Of a stretch of 64,000 bases of DNA, positions 10,363 through 18,708 are shown one piece after another. Made by a program: the position numbers and the translations under genes. The notes below the pieces were generated by a model. That model did no database searches. It was given only the letters and a program-made list of their open reading frames with translations, and was not told the DNA's origin. Within the stretch, counting starts at the first letter, position 1, and the number at the start of each line of letters is the position of its first letter. Origin of the DNA: an uncultured Prevotella sp. (GTDB taxonomy: Bacteria; Bacteroidota; Bacteroidia; Bacteroidales; Bacteroidaceae); NCBI GenBank assembly GCA_905234845.1, contig CAJOIW010000004.1:19911-83910 (forward strand), given 5' to 3'.

Positions 10363-12597
10363 TTAGTTTAATATCAGTTGACAAAAGGTGCCTTTCTTGA
10401 TGGTAGCGCCATGGGGAAGGCTCTGACTGACAACCTTGCCACGCCCCGTGAGACTTACTCTGATGCCTCGGCTCTCAAGCAGATAAACGGCATCGCGTGC
10501 CCCCATTCCATGAACATCTGGAACGATGTCTTTCTTTGCCTGCTCACTTTTCTTTAGTGTGGCCTGCTTATTGCCCTGCCATTGGGCAATACCCCAGATG
10601 GGTTCGGTCCTGTTCGCGGTTGCCGTCCAATTGTTGCTATAATTGAAACCAAGGTGCGATAATACGCTTTCCGTTGCCAGCATATTGCCATTCTTAATCT
10701 CGGGCAACATTACCGAAGTGGCGTCATGGGAGTCGCTTACATCGAGCTTCAGGCTTTGAGCCATGATGCCTTCTGCTATTTCACGGAACACAACGCCTGC
10801 CATACCGCCACCTGAAGCAGGCAAGCCTGATTTCTGAATACATACAATGCAGGAGTAGCGTGGCGCCTCAGACGGGAAATAGCCAGCGAAGGACACGAGA
10901 TACTGCATGGTGCCACTATGGTAGCCGCCCGAACCTTGTGATATTTGGGCTGTCCCGGTTTTTCCTGCAATGCCGAAATCACCGTGTTTCAGCTTTCCCA
11001 CTATCTTTGCCGTACCTTGTTTGACAACCAGTTCAAGCTGTTCCTGTGTCTTTTTGACCGTAAGAGGTTTGGCGATTCGTTCACGAAGGACTACAGGTGG
11101 GAACTCTTTTATAACCTCACCGTCTTTCATCACTTTTTTCACAAATCGGGGTTGCATCATCTTTCCACCATTGGCGATGGCATTATAGAAAGTTATTGTA
11201 GAGATGGGTGGTACTTGTGTCTCATAGCCTATTGACATCCAGGGAAGGGCTGTATTACTCCAGTTGGCCCAGTGCTTGCCAGTTTTGTCTTTCTTTGGCA
11301 TACGGATGCGTGCCTTTGTTGAGCCAGGAATGGGTAAGTGTAAGTCGTCGGCAAGTCCCAGACGATAAATTCCTTCGACGAATTTCTCTGGATGACTATG
11401 GTAATTTTGGTCAATGATACGGCTGATGCCAATGTTGGAGCTCTTTTGGAGAGCCTTGCCGAAATTGATAGTTCCGTATCCGCCGCGAGTCCAGTTATGG
11501 TCTTTCATCGTCCGCTTGTACATGTCCCATTTACCATTGCCTGTAGCCACGACAGTAGAAGTGTCGGCCACACCATCGTCGAGTGCCACCATGAAACTGG
11601 CGGTTTTGAAAACGGAGCCTGGCTCGAGCAAGTCGCTCACGGCATGACTGTCGATCTCACGGTATTCACCATCGTCGCATCGTTGCATGTTGACAATGGC
11701 TTTCACGTCGCCTGTAGCCACTTCCATGACAATTGCCACACCGACGTTGCCGCCAATCAGTTTCAACTCCTCAATGACTGCACGTTCTGCTAAGTCTTGC
11801 ATGCCCACATCAATGGTGGTGATGATATCGCAGCCGTCGGTGGCAGGTTTGTCCACAATATCGAGATTAGTGTTGAGAATCCTACGTGTATGTTGTATGC
11901 CGTCTTCACCCCGCAAGATAGAGTCGTAGTGTAGCTCGAGCCCCGTGCGTGCTTTACCGCCCGACTTAAAGACATCGCCTACGGTACGTTGTGCAAGTGA
12001 GCCATAAGGACGTTGGCGAGTCTTGTATATTCTGACGTGGAACCCACTTCGGTAGCAAGCCTTAACGGTATAGCCATCTTCGTCGCGCTCAGAGTTGAAA
12101 GGCATATTAAATACGGGTAACTGAAGAACTTCGGTAAACGTGTTGTAGTCAATGTCTTTTTCCCAAAAACAATAATCTTGCTTTTCGTGAGCGCGTGCCT
12201 TGTTGAGCGAATCGCGGAAAGCCTCTGCGCTGCGATCAGGAAAGATAGCGTGAAGACCGTGGCAGATGGTGTCGAGATTTGCTTCCCAGATGCTGTCGCC
12301 CAGATGGCGCTTCGTTTTCTGGTCAATATAGTTGTGCAAGGCTTTAAAGTCCATATAAAGCTTATATTTCGGTAGCGAAGAGGCAATGAGCTGTCCGTCG
12401 GAAGAATAGATGTTTCCTCTTGTGGCAGGTATGGGCTCGTTGTCAACTTTTACACGATTGGCCACTTTTGCCCAATAGTCTTTTTTCGCGGTCATGATAT
12501 AGGCGGTCTTTGCTACGACAGCGATGGCTATAGCTGACATCATAATAGCGATGAAACTATAGCGTGGCATGATTTTCTTGTAATTGAACTTGCTCAT
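10363..12597 (-). CDS. ftsI: Septal penicillin-binding protein FtsI/PBP3 with PASTA domain
   Basis: Class B transpeptidase that crosslinks septal peptidoglycan. 744 residues: an N-terminal membrane anchor (about 12-33), a dimerisation/pedestal region, and the transpeptidase domain with all three catalytic motifs: SVFK (near residue 329, the acylated serine), SSN (near 385) and KTG (near 546). A C-terminal PASTA domain occupies about residues 685-744, starting VPDVHGMGARDAV. Its start overlaps the end of the FtsL-like gene by four bases (ATGA-type coupling). Confidence 0.94.
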   Translation of the reverse strand: MSKFNYKKIMPRYSFIAIMMSAIAIAVVAKTAYIMTAKKDYWAKVANRVKVDNEPIPATRGNIYSSDGQLIASSLPKYKLYMDFKALHNYIDQKTKRHLGDSIWEANLDTICHGLHAIFPDRSAEAFRDSLNKARAHEKQDYCFWEKDIDYNTFTEVLQLPVFNMPFNSERDEDGYTVKACYRSGFHVRIYKTRQRPYGSLAQRTVGDVFKSGGKARTGLELHYDSILRGEDGIQHTRRILNTNLDIVDKPATDGCDIITTIDVGMQDLAERAVIEELKLIGGNVGVAIVMEVATGDVKAIVNMQRCDDGEYREIDSHAVSDLLEPGSVFKTASFMVALDDGVADTSTVVATGNGKWDMYKRTMKDHNWTRGGYGTINFGKALQKSSNIGISRIIDQNYHSHPEKFVEGIYRLGLADDLHLPIPGSTKARIRMPKKDKTGKHWANWSNTALPWMSIGYETQVPPISTITFYNAIANGGKMMQPRFVKKVMKDGEVIKEFPPVVLRERIAKPLTVKKTQEQLELVVKQGTAKIVGKLKHGDFGIAGKTGTAQISQGSGGYHSGTMQYLVSFAGYFPSEAPRYSCIVCIQKSGLPASGGGMAGVVFREIAEGIMAQSLKLDVSDSHDATSVMLPEIKNGNMLATESVLSHLGFNYSNNWTATANRTEPIWGIAQWQGNKQATLKKSEQAKKDIVPDVHGMGARDAVYLLESRGIRVSLTGRGKVVSQSLPHGATIKKGTFCQLILN

Positions 12598-13094
12598 TTT
12601 TCTGGAATTTGAATCTTAAATGGTGGTTGGTTGGCTGTGTGCAACGTACTGTCACTGTTTTGCCGCAATATGTTTAGGACATTGCTTTCGCGACAGCGTT
12701 CAGTGAGGTCACTGCTGATGGAGAGGGCACGATACTTCGCTTCTTGGAGTTCTTTGTTGAGCTTGTCAATCTTAATGAGGCTCTGTTGACAACTGTATCG
12801 ATTGGTGATATAGATAATAATGAAGATGGTTATCAGCACGAATACCCATATCTGTCGTCGTATGGTCGACGTGGTGAGGATGTCGCCACCAAGAATTTTA
12901 CGCAAGGTAAAACTCTTTGACAGCGGAGACTCGTCTTCTGTGGCCTGTTCTTTGATGACCTCAGTAAGAGTGGGTAGAGCGTGCTCCTCTCGCAATGCTT
13001 CGTCGGCAGGTATTTCTTGAGCTTTCTCTGTTTCGGGAGTAGTCTCTATGGTCACTTTGGGCTCGTCTTTCTTGTTCTTATGATCTTCATTCAT
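12594..13094 (-). CDS. ftsL: FtsL-like division protein
   Basis: 166 residues: an acidic, Lys/Glu-rich cytoplasmic N terminus of about 75 residues, one membrane segment (about 80-100, WVFVLITIFIIIYI) and a short periplasmic heptad-rich segment with two leucine-spaced helices. The topology and the position between rsmH and ftsI match FtsL; primary sequence of FtsL is poorly conserved, so the call rests mainly on synteny and topology. The long cytoplasmic tail is larger than in E. coli FtsL. Confidence 0.75.
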   Translation of the reverse strand: MNEDHKNKKDEPKVTIETTPETEKAQEIPADEALREEHALPTLTEVIKEQATEDESPLSKSFTLRKILGGDILTTSTIRRQIWVFVLITIFIIIYITNRYSCQQSLIKIDKLNKELQEAKYRALSISSDLTERCRESNVLNILRQNSDSTLHTANQPPFKIQIPEK

Positions 13095-13114
13095 TATTTC
13101 TACGATTCAACAAT

Positions 13115-14029
13115 TCAACATTTCTCTGCTATTCTTAGTTTGGCGCTGCGGCTTCTTGGATTCCTGTCAATCTCTTCAGCCGTGGGTACGATTGGCTTTG
13201 ACGGTTTTGCTACGAGCGGACTGCTGGTGCGCCCGAAGAAGTCTTGCTCTACCTTACCTTCGATATTCCCGCTTCGCATGAGGTTTTTCACCATGCGGTC
13301 TTCGAGGGAGTGGTAGGTTATCACTACCAGTCGTCCGCCTGGGCGGAGCAGTGTGGTCGCAGCGCGGAGCATCTCACCGAGCGCCTCCATCTCATGGTTT
13401 ACTTCTATGCGTAGCGCCTGAAACAGCCGGGCTAGGTCTTTTTTCTCCCGCTCCCGCTTGAAGAAAGGCGCGACTATCTCTGCAAGTTGCTGCGTGGTGG
13501 CAATGGTTTGCGAGGCTCTCTTTTTGACGATAGTGGCGGCAATCTGTCGTGCGCGGCTGAGCTCACCGTAATAATATAGGAGATTAGCCAGTCTGTCTTC
13601 GTCATAGTTGGCAACAATGTCGGCGGCTGTTTGTCCTGCGCGCTTGTTCATCCGCATATCGAGCGGTGCGTCTTGTCTAAAGGAGAATCCGCGCTCGGCC
13701 TCATCAAAATGGTGACTCGAGACGCCAAGATCAGCCAATACGCCATCAAGAGTTTCCACGTTGTAGTAGCGCATCCAGTTCTTCAGATAGCGAAAATTGC
13801 TGCGCACGAAGGTAAAGCGCCCGTCATCGGGGATGTTCTGCTCCGCATCGGCATCCTGGTCGAAACCATAGAGATGGCCTTTGTCAGAGAGATGATGGAG
13901 TATTTCATACGAGTGGCCGCCGCCCCCGAAGGTCATATCGGCATAGATGCCGTCGGGCTGAATATTCAGCCCGGCAATGCTCTCTTGTAGTAGCACAGGA
14001 ACGTGATATGTCGTTACGGCGGCTTTCAT
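13115..14029 (-). CDS. rsmH: 16S rRNA (cytosine-1402 N4) methyltransferase
   Basis: SAM-dependent enzyme (former MraW) that methylates C1402 in the 16S rRNA P site. 304 residues, normal length. It has the N-terminal HVPVLLQES, the SAM loop FGGGGHS near residue 36, the YGFDQD acidic loop near 54, LADLGVSSHHFD near 100, and the C-terminal YHSLEDRMVK near 245. It lies four bases downstream of mraZ, the standard start of the dcw operon. Confidence 0.96.
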   Translation of the reverse strand: MKAAVTTYHVPVLLQESIAGLNIQPDGIYADMTFGGGGHSYEILHHLSDKGHLYGFDQDADAEQNIPDDGRFTFVRSNFRYLKNWMRYYNVETLDGVLADLGVSSHHFDEAERGFSFRQDAPLDMRMNKRAGQTAADIVANYDEDRLANLLYYYGELSRARQIAATIVKKRASQTIATTQQLAEIVAPFFKREREKKDLARLFQALRIEVNHEMEALGEMLRAATTLLRPGGRLVVITYHSLEDRMVKNLMRSGNIEGKVEQDFFGRTSSPLVAKPSKPIVPTAEEIDRNPRSRSAKLRIAEKC

Positions 14030-14033
14030 TTTT

Positions 14034-14483
14034 TTACTCTTCGTTTTTCATGACATCTTCCAATGCGCGTCCAAAGTCTTCCGCTTCCATGAATGGTTTC
14101 CCGCTTCCGTCATTGCTCCAGATTTCGATGGTGTCGCCCATACCGATAAATTTCACATTTTGTTCGATGTCCGCCATTTTTAAATATCGCTTCGGGATGA
14201 GAAAACGTCCGTTGCCGTCGAGAGTCACTATCTCTACGTCGCTCACGAACTGGCGGAAGATGAGTTGATGTTGTTGATTCCAGCGCGATAGCCGCAACCG
14301 CAACAAATCCATTTGCTCATTCCATATCTGTTCGGGATAGAGCACAAGGCATGATTGGAACACATCCTTACGCAGTACAAGACTTTCACCGCCCGATGCC
14401 TGCAACACCTTTCGGAATGTTGCAGGTAAGAATACGCGACCCTTTGTGTCAGTCTTGGCTTCAATATTTCCTATAAAACGCAT
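14034..14483 (-). CDS. mraZ: Transcriptional regulator MraZ
   Basis: Two-lobed AbrB-like DNA-binding protein that represses the dcw operon. 149 residues. Each half carries the family's basic turn: DTKGRVFLPATFRK near residue 12-25 and LDGNGRFLIPKRYLK near 90-104. First gene of the cluster; a promoter and a three-copy direct repeat lie just upstream, consistent with autoregulation. Confidence 0.93.
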   Translation of the reverse strand: MRFIGNIEAKTDTKGRVFLPATFRKVLQASGGESLVLRKDVFQSCLVLYPEQIWNEQMDLLRLRLSRWNQQHQLIFRQFVSDVEIVTLDGNGRFLIPKRYLKMADIEQNVKFIGMGDTIEIWSNDGSGKPFMEAEDFGRALEDVMKNEE

Positions 14484-14524
14484 ATGTGTACCTATTTTAA
14501 TTTTTTCAATTTAGATTTGGGGTT

Positions 14525-14532
14525 CAAAATTA
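14525..14532 (-). promoter_or_regulatory. dcw operon promoter, -7 box
   Basis: On the minus strand this reads TAATTTTG, a perfect match to the Bacteroidetes -7 consensus TAnnTTTG, about 42 bases before the mraZ start. No clear TTTG -33 box is present at the expected spacing; that place is taken by the MraZ-type direct repeats. Confidence 0.6.
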
Positions 14533-14541
14533 CAAATTTTT

Positions 14542-14567
14542 CTCCACTTTTCTCCACTCTTCCCCAC
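14542..14567 (-). promoter_or_regulatory. Probable MraZ operator, three 10-bp-spaced repeats
   Basis: On the minus strand three GTGGRG units (14567-14562, 14557-14552, 14547-14542) recur at exactly ten-base intervals, separated by four A/G-rich bases. E. coli MraZ is known to bind three TGGGA repeats with five-base spacers in the same place, i.e. the same helical periodicity. The repeats sit where the -33 element of the promoter should be, so binding would block the polymerase. Confidence 0.7.
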
Positions 14568-14930
14568 ATTTTTTCAAAAAAAAGTGATTTTTTTTTCAAA
14601 AAGAACCGTTTTTTTGCACATCAAGCCCCAAATGCGCATTTTTTTCGTGGAATGGAATAAAAATAGTTTCTGTTTTAAAAAATCACATGCTCTATTTTTT
14701 GCAGCAAGAAAAAGATTAAGATTAAGGGAATAATGAATGGAGAATGAAAAGGAATAGAACGGAATCGGAAAGAGAAACGAAAGTAAGACAAGAAAAAATA
14801 GAGGGGAAATCCATACCGGCAATTAGATCTTTATGAAAAAAACAGAAAAATGTAACATTTTTTTGTCAAAATGTGTAATTTCTAAAAAAGAAATGTTATT
14901 TTTGCAAATTGTAAGAGATTTTCCATAAAA
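14568..14930. other. AT-rich divergent intergenic region, mraZ / glsA-like
   Basis: No gene seen. The part next to mraZ is made of T and A tracts around a small palindrome (14630-14641, AAATGCGCATTT followed by a T-run). Close to the plus-strand gene a -7 box TATTTTTG is at 14897-14904, about 27 bases before its ATG. A reading frame of 82 codons on the minus strand is only low-complexity Phe/Ser/Leu and is not believed. Confidence 0.55.
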
Positions 14931-15758
14931 ATGAGCGACAAGATAGAGAAGACTATCGACATAGATAAGGTCTTGCGTGATAAAATGGGCAAGAAATCAC
15001 GTTACGTACCCCGTTTTGCGGTCAGTTGGTTGAAGCATATCATCCATCAGGACGAGGTTAACCGCTTCCTTTGGGAGAGTCGTGACCTAACTGGTACAGA
15101 ATGGCTCACGGAGTGCGTTCACTATCTCAAGATGACGCTTGAGATCGAAGGTGAGGAGAACCTGCCCGCGAAAGATGATGGTAAACTTTATACCTTTGTT
15201 TCGAATCACCCGCTGGGCGGTGCCGATGGCGTGGCGCTGGGTAGTATTATCGGTAGGCATTACGATGGCAACTTCCGCTATCTTGTGAACGATCTTCTCA
15301 TGAATCTCCCTGGTTTGGCACCCCTTTGCATTCCCATCAACAAGACTGGCAAGCAGAGCCGCGATTTCCCTGCCATGGTAGAAGCGGGATTTGCCTCCGA
15401 TCACCATATGCTCATGTTTCCTGCAGGACTCTGTTCTCGGAAAACCAATGGGCAGATTCGCGATTTGCAATGGAAGAAAACCTTCATCACGAAAAGTGTG
15501 GAAAGCCATCGGGACATTGTGCCCATTCACTTCGGGGGACAGAACAGCGAAAAATTCTATCGCATCGCCAATATATGTAAGCTTCTCAATCTGAAGTTCA
15601 ACGCAGCCATGCTTTTTCTTGTTGATGAAATGTATAAGAATGTCGGCAAAACTTTCCGCGTAGCCGTTGGGAAACCCATTTCTTGGCAGACCTTTGACAA
15701 GTCAAAAACTCCGATTGAATGGGCGGAATTTGTAAAGAATCAAGTCTATCAGTTATAA
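14931..15758 (+). CDS. glsA: PlsC-like lipid O-acyltransferase (GlsA-like)
   Basis: 275 residues. The acyltransferase core starts with SNHPLGGADG near residue 88-97, a His/Asp pair of the PlsC/LPLAT type (here H-x5-D), followed by a substrate-binding FPAGLCSRK near residue 163. With the next gene one base away it forms the pair that in Bacteroides thetaiotaomicron (glsB/glsA) makes glycine lipids: the GNAT protein N-acylates glycine and this enzyme adds the second, O-linked acyl chain. That assignment comes from family and gene pairing; ornithine or serinolipid production cannot be excluded. Probably peripheral on the inner membrane. Confidence 0.7.
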   Translation: MSDKIEKTIDIDKVLRDKMGKKSRYVPRFAVSWLKHIIHQDEVNRFLWESRDLTGTEWLTECVHYLKMTLEIEGEENLPAKDDGKLYTFVSNHPLGGADGVALGSIIGRHYDGNFRYLVNDLLMNLPGLAPLCIPINKTGKQSRDFPAMVEAGFASDHHMLMFPAGLCSRKTNGQIRDLQWKKTFITKSVESHRDIVPIHFGGQNSEKFYRIANICKLLNLKFNAAMLFLVDEMYKNVGKTFRVAVGKPISWQTFDKSKTPIEWAEFVKNQVYQL

Positions 15759-15759
15759 A

Positions 15760-16752
15760 ATGGAACAACCTATCATCCCTCCTGTCAGCAAAGATTTGCT
15801 TATGGCCGAGCTCACTCCCGACCGTCAGCTTCGCATGACCAACAAAAGCCATAACGAGATTTACGTCATCACCGCCCATGAGGCCCCCAACGTGATGCAG
15901 GAAATCGGACGGTTACGAGAGATAGCCTTCCGCGAAGCTGGTGGAGGAACGGGAAAGGCTACCGACATCGACGAGTTCGACATCTGTGAGAACTGCTATA
16001 AACAACTCATCGTGTGGAATCCCGAAGCTGGTGAGATTATCGGTGGATACCGCTACCTTTTGGGCAGCGAATGGGAACTTAACGATGAGGGACAGCCTCA
16101 TTTGGCCACGAGCCACATGTTCTATTTCTCAGAAAAATTTCTCTCCGAATACATGCCCTACACCGTAGAGCTCGGTCGTTCGTTCGTCTCACCCGAATAT
16201 CAAAGCTCGCGCATGGGAGCCAAAAGCCTCTTTGCCCTCGATAACCTCTGGGACGGACTTGGAGCACTCACAGTGATGAAACCCGAGGTGAAGTATTTCT
16301 TTGGCAAGATGACCATGTATCCCTCCTACATCCGTCGGGGACGTGATATGATTCTTTATTTCCTTAAAAAGCATTTCGGTGATAAGGAAAACCTGATAAT
16401 TCCGATGAATCCGCTTAAAATAGAGACGCCTGAGGAAGAGCTTGAAGCCCTTTTCTGCGAGAAAGATTTCAAGAAAGACTACCGCATCCTCAATGGTGAG
16501 ATTAGGAAACTCGGCTACAACATCCCGCCGCTTGTCAATGCATACATGGGATTGTCGCCTACGATGAAACTCTTCGGCACCGCCATCAACGACGGTTTCG
16601 GTGACGTGGAGGAGACTGGCATTCTCATTGCCGTTGACGAGATCTTCGAGACAAAGCGTGTCCGCCACATCGACTCTTTCGTTCGTCAGCATCCTGAGGC
16701 ATTACGCCTTACCAGCGGATATGAGAATATCATCTATAAAAATCAGGAGTGA
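15760..16752 (+). CDS. glsB: OlsB/GlsB-like N-acyltransferase (GNAT fold)
   Basis: 330 residues, resembling the hemolysin/OlsB acetyltransferase-fold family that N-acylates an amino acid using an acyl-ACP. Visible features: REIAFREAGGGTG near residue 53, GGYRYLLGSEW near 95 and VELGRSFVSPEYQ near 137, the segment expected at the acyl donor site. The start ATG follows the previous stop by one base (TAAAATG), indicating coupled translation. Inferred to do the first step of aminolipid (glycine lipid) synthesis. Confidence 0.7.
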   Translation: MEQPIIPPVSKDLLMAELTPDRQLRMTNKSHNEIYVITAHEAPNVMQEIGRLREIAFREAGGGTGKATDIDEFDICENCYKQLIVWNPEAGEIIGGYRYLLGSEWELNDEGQPHLATSHMFYFSEKFLSEYMPYTVELGRSFVSPEYQSSRMGAKSLFALDNLWDGLGALTVMKPEVKYFFGKMTMYPSYIRRGRDMILYFLKKHFGDKENLIIPMNPLKIETPEEELEALFCEKDFKKDYRILNGEIRKLGYNIPPLVNAYMGLSPTMKLFGTAINDGFGDVEETGILIAVDEIFETKRVRHIDSFVRQHPEALRLTSGYENIIYKNQE

Positions 16753-16781
16753 GAGACCATATCATTAAAAACCTATATTCT

Positions 16782-18602
16782 ATGAAAACAAAATTCTTTT
16801 TGGCAGCACTCTTCACGGTAGTGCTGTATCCTTCAGTGACTCATGCCCAGACACCTCGTCCCGAATATCCGCGTCCACAGTTTGAGCGTGCCGACTGGGT
16901 GAACCTCAATGGCACATGGACCTTTGCTTTCGACTTTGGTAAGACAGGAGGCCAGAAAGGTTATACCAACAGCGAGGGCTTCGATGGAACCATCACCGTA
17001 CCCTTCTGTCCGGAGAGCTCGCTATCAGGTGTTCAGCACACCGATTTCATCAACTGCCTGTGGTATCAGCGCAAGCTTAGTATCCCCGCAGGGTGGGACG
17101 GGAAAAAGATTTTCCTTAATTTCGGTGCCGTAGACTATGAGGCCATCATCTACATCGATGGCAATTATGTACGTAGTCATCATGGAGCCGGCTCTTCGTT
17201 TGCCTGCGATATTACCAAATTTGTCAAGGCCGGACAAACCCACAACCTGGTTGTCCAAGTGAACGACGACCTACGTGGCCGACTTCAGCCTGGAGGCAAG
17301 CAGTGTCTCAGCCTGAACTCTTCGGGCTGTTCCTATACTCGTGTGACTGGCATCTGGCAGACCGTTTGGATGGAAGCCGTCGACCGCGAAGGTCTGAAGA
17401 GTGTCTTCGCCGTGCCCGATATCGATCAGCAGCAACTTGTCATCCATCCCGATTTTTATGGCGAGAGTTGTAAGAACCAACTTGTTGTCACCGTCAGCGA
17501 CGGCAAGAAGGTCGTAGCTACAAAGACCGTACCGGCAACAAATAACTCGGTGGTTGTTGTGCCTATGAAAAACCCGAAACTTTGGACACCAGAGACCCCC
17601 AATCTCTACGATGTGACCTATAAGGTGACGCGCGACGGCAAGACTATCGACGAGGTGAAATCCTACGTCGGTATGCGCAAGATACATTGTGCCAACGGCT
17701 ATTTCTACCTGAACAACAAGCCTTACTACCAACGGCTTGTGCTCGACCAGGGCTATTATCCCGACGGCATCTGGACGGCACCCACCGATGAGGCCCTGAA
17801 GCATGATATTGAAATGTCGAAGGCCGTAGGCTTCAACGGTGCGCGCCTGCATCAGAAGAGTTTCGAGGAGCGTTATTACTATTGGGCCGACAAGCTCGGC
17901 TATATCACCTGGGGAGAGTCGGCCAGCTGGTGTCTGAACGAGAACAACGAGCTTGCTGCCCGCAACTTTATCGGTGAGTGGACCGAATTGGTGGAGCGCG
18001 ACCGCAACCATCCGTCACTCGTCACATGGACTCCTTTCAATGAGACGTGGGGAGCAAACGACACGGGAACCTATCCCCGTATGGTTCGCGATGTGTACCG
18101 TATCACCAAAGCGATGGATCCCACTCGTCCCGTCAACGATTCTTCTGGCGACAACCATGTCCTGACCGACATCTGGAGTGTTCACAACTATCAGCGCGAC
18201 TCGCTCCAGCTGACCAAGGACTTCACCTTCGAGCATGGCAAGGAGCCTTACCGCAACGTGGGCAACAAGAAGCATCTCGCCACATACGACGGCCAGCCCT
18301 ACATGGTCGATGAGTTCGGTGGCCTGCCCTGGATTCCAGAAGAAGAGCGCGCCACCTCATGGGGTTACGGCGGCAACATCGACAACATGGAGGATTTCTA
18401 CACCATTCTCGAGAAACAGATTGATGCGTTGAAGGCCTCAAAGCATGTTGTGGGATTCTGCTATACGCAGATTACCGATGTGGAGCAGGAGAAGAACGGC
18501 ATCTACTACTACGACCGTCGCCCGAAGTTCGACACGAAGCGCATTAAGGCCATCTTCGAGCGCATCCCGTCGGTCATCGAGCCTGTTGACCTCAGTTATT
18601 AA
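16782..18602 (+). CDS. Secreted glycoside hydrolase family 2 protein
   Basis: Start set at 16782 because the signal peptide (KTKFFLAALFTVVL, cleavage after THA or AQT) begins there; an upstream in-frame start at 16749 lies within the previous gene. 606 residues: a sugar-binding jelly roll (about 25-190), an immunoglobulin-like middle (about 195-295) and a TIM barrel. Catalytic candidates are Glu in FNETWG (near residue 420, acid/base) and Glu in VDEFGG (near 510, nucleophile). GH2 includes beta-galactosidases, beta-glucuronidases and mannosidases; the substrate cannot be read from sequence. No SusC/D pair is nearby, so this is not an obvious polysaccharide utilisation locus. Confidence 0.85.
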   Translation: MKTKFFLAALFTVVLYPSVTHAQTPRPEYPRPQFERADWVNLNGTWTFAFDFGKTGGQKGYTNSEGFDGTITVPFCPESSLSGVQHTDFINCLWYQRKLSIPAGWDGKKIFLNFGAVDYEAIIYIDGNYVRSHHGAGSSFACDITKFVKAGQTHNLVVQVNDDLRGRLQPGGKQCLSLNSSGCSYTRVTGIWQTVWMEAVDREGLKSVFAVPDIDQQQLVIHPDFYGESCKNQLVVTVSDGKKVVATKTVPATNNSVVVVPMKNPKLWTPETPNLYDVTYKVTRDGKTIDEVKSYVGMRKIHCANGYFYLNNKPYYQRLVLDQGYYPDGIWTAPTDEALKHDIEMSKAVGFNGARLHQKSFEERYYYWADKLGYITWGESASWCLNENNELAARNFIGEWTELVERDRNHPSLVTWTPFNETWGANDTGTYPRMVRDVYRITKAMDPTRPVNDSSGDNHVLTDIWSVHNYQRDSLQLTKDFTFEHGKEPYRNVGNKKHLATYDGQPYMVDEFGGLPWIPEEERATSWGYGGNIDNMEDFYTILEKQIDALKASKHVVGFCYTQITDVEQEKNGIYYYDRRPKFDTKRIKAIFERIPSVIEPVDLSY

Positions 18603-18609
18603 TTAAATA

Positions 18610-18681
18610 TTTAGCGTTTAGTATTTAGCGAATGACGCTTCCCTGTTGAAAGGGGAAATGTCCTAAGTACTAAACGCTAAA
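18610..18681. repeat. Inverted repeat of TTTAGCGTTTAG type
   Basis: Arms TTTAGCGTTTAGTA (18610-18623) and its exact complement (18668-18681), 44 bases apart, fill the spacer between the GH2 gene and dgt. Related TTTAG/TTTACAG strings recur at 26640-26668, 28200-28215, 35130-35155, 44356-44375, 45207-45232 and 55989-56025, so this is a dispersed repeat. It could fold in RNA and act as a weak terminator; no T-run follows. Confidence 0.6.
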
Positions 18682-18708
18682 CACTAAACAGAAAAGCAAA
18701 AAATCGCG

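Noticed and set aside
14574..14822. 82-codon frame on the minus strand upstream of mraZ
   Set aside because: Low-complexity Phe/Ser/Leu translation of A/T tracts, no start signals, upstream of the dcw promoter.
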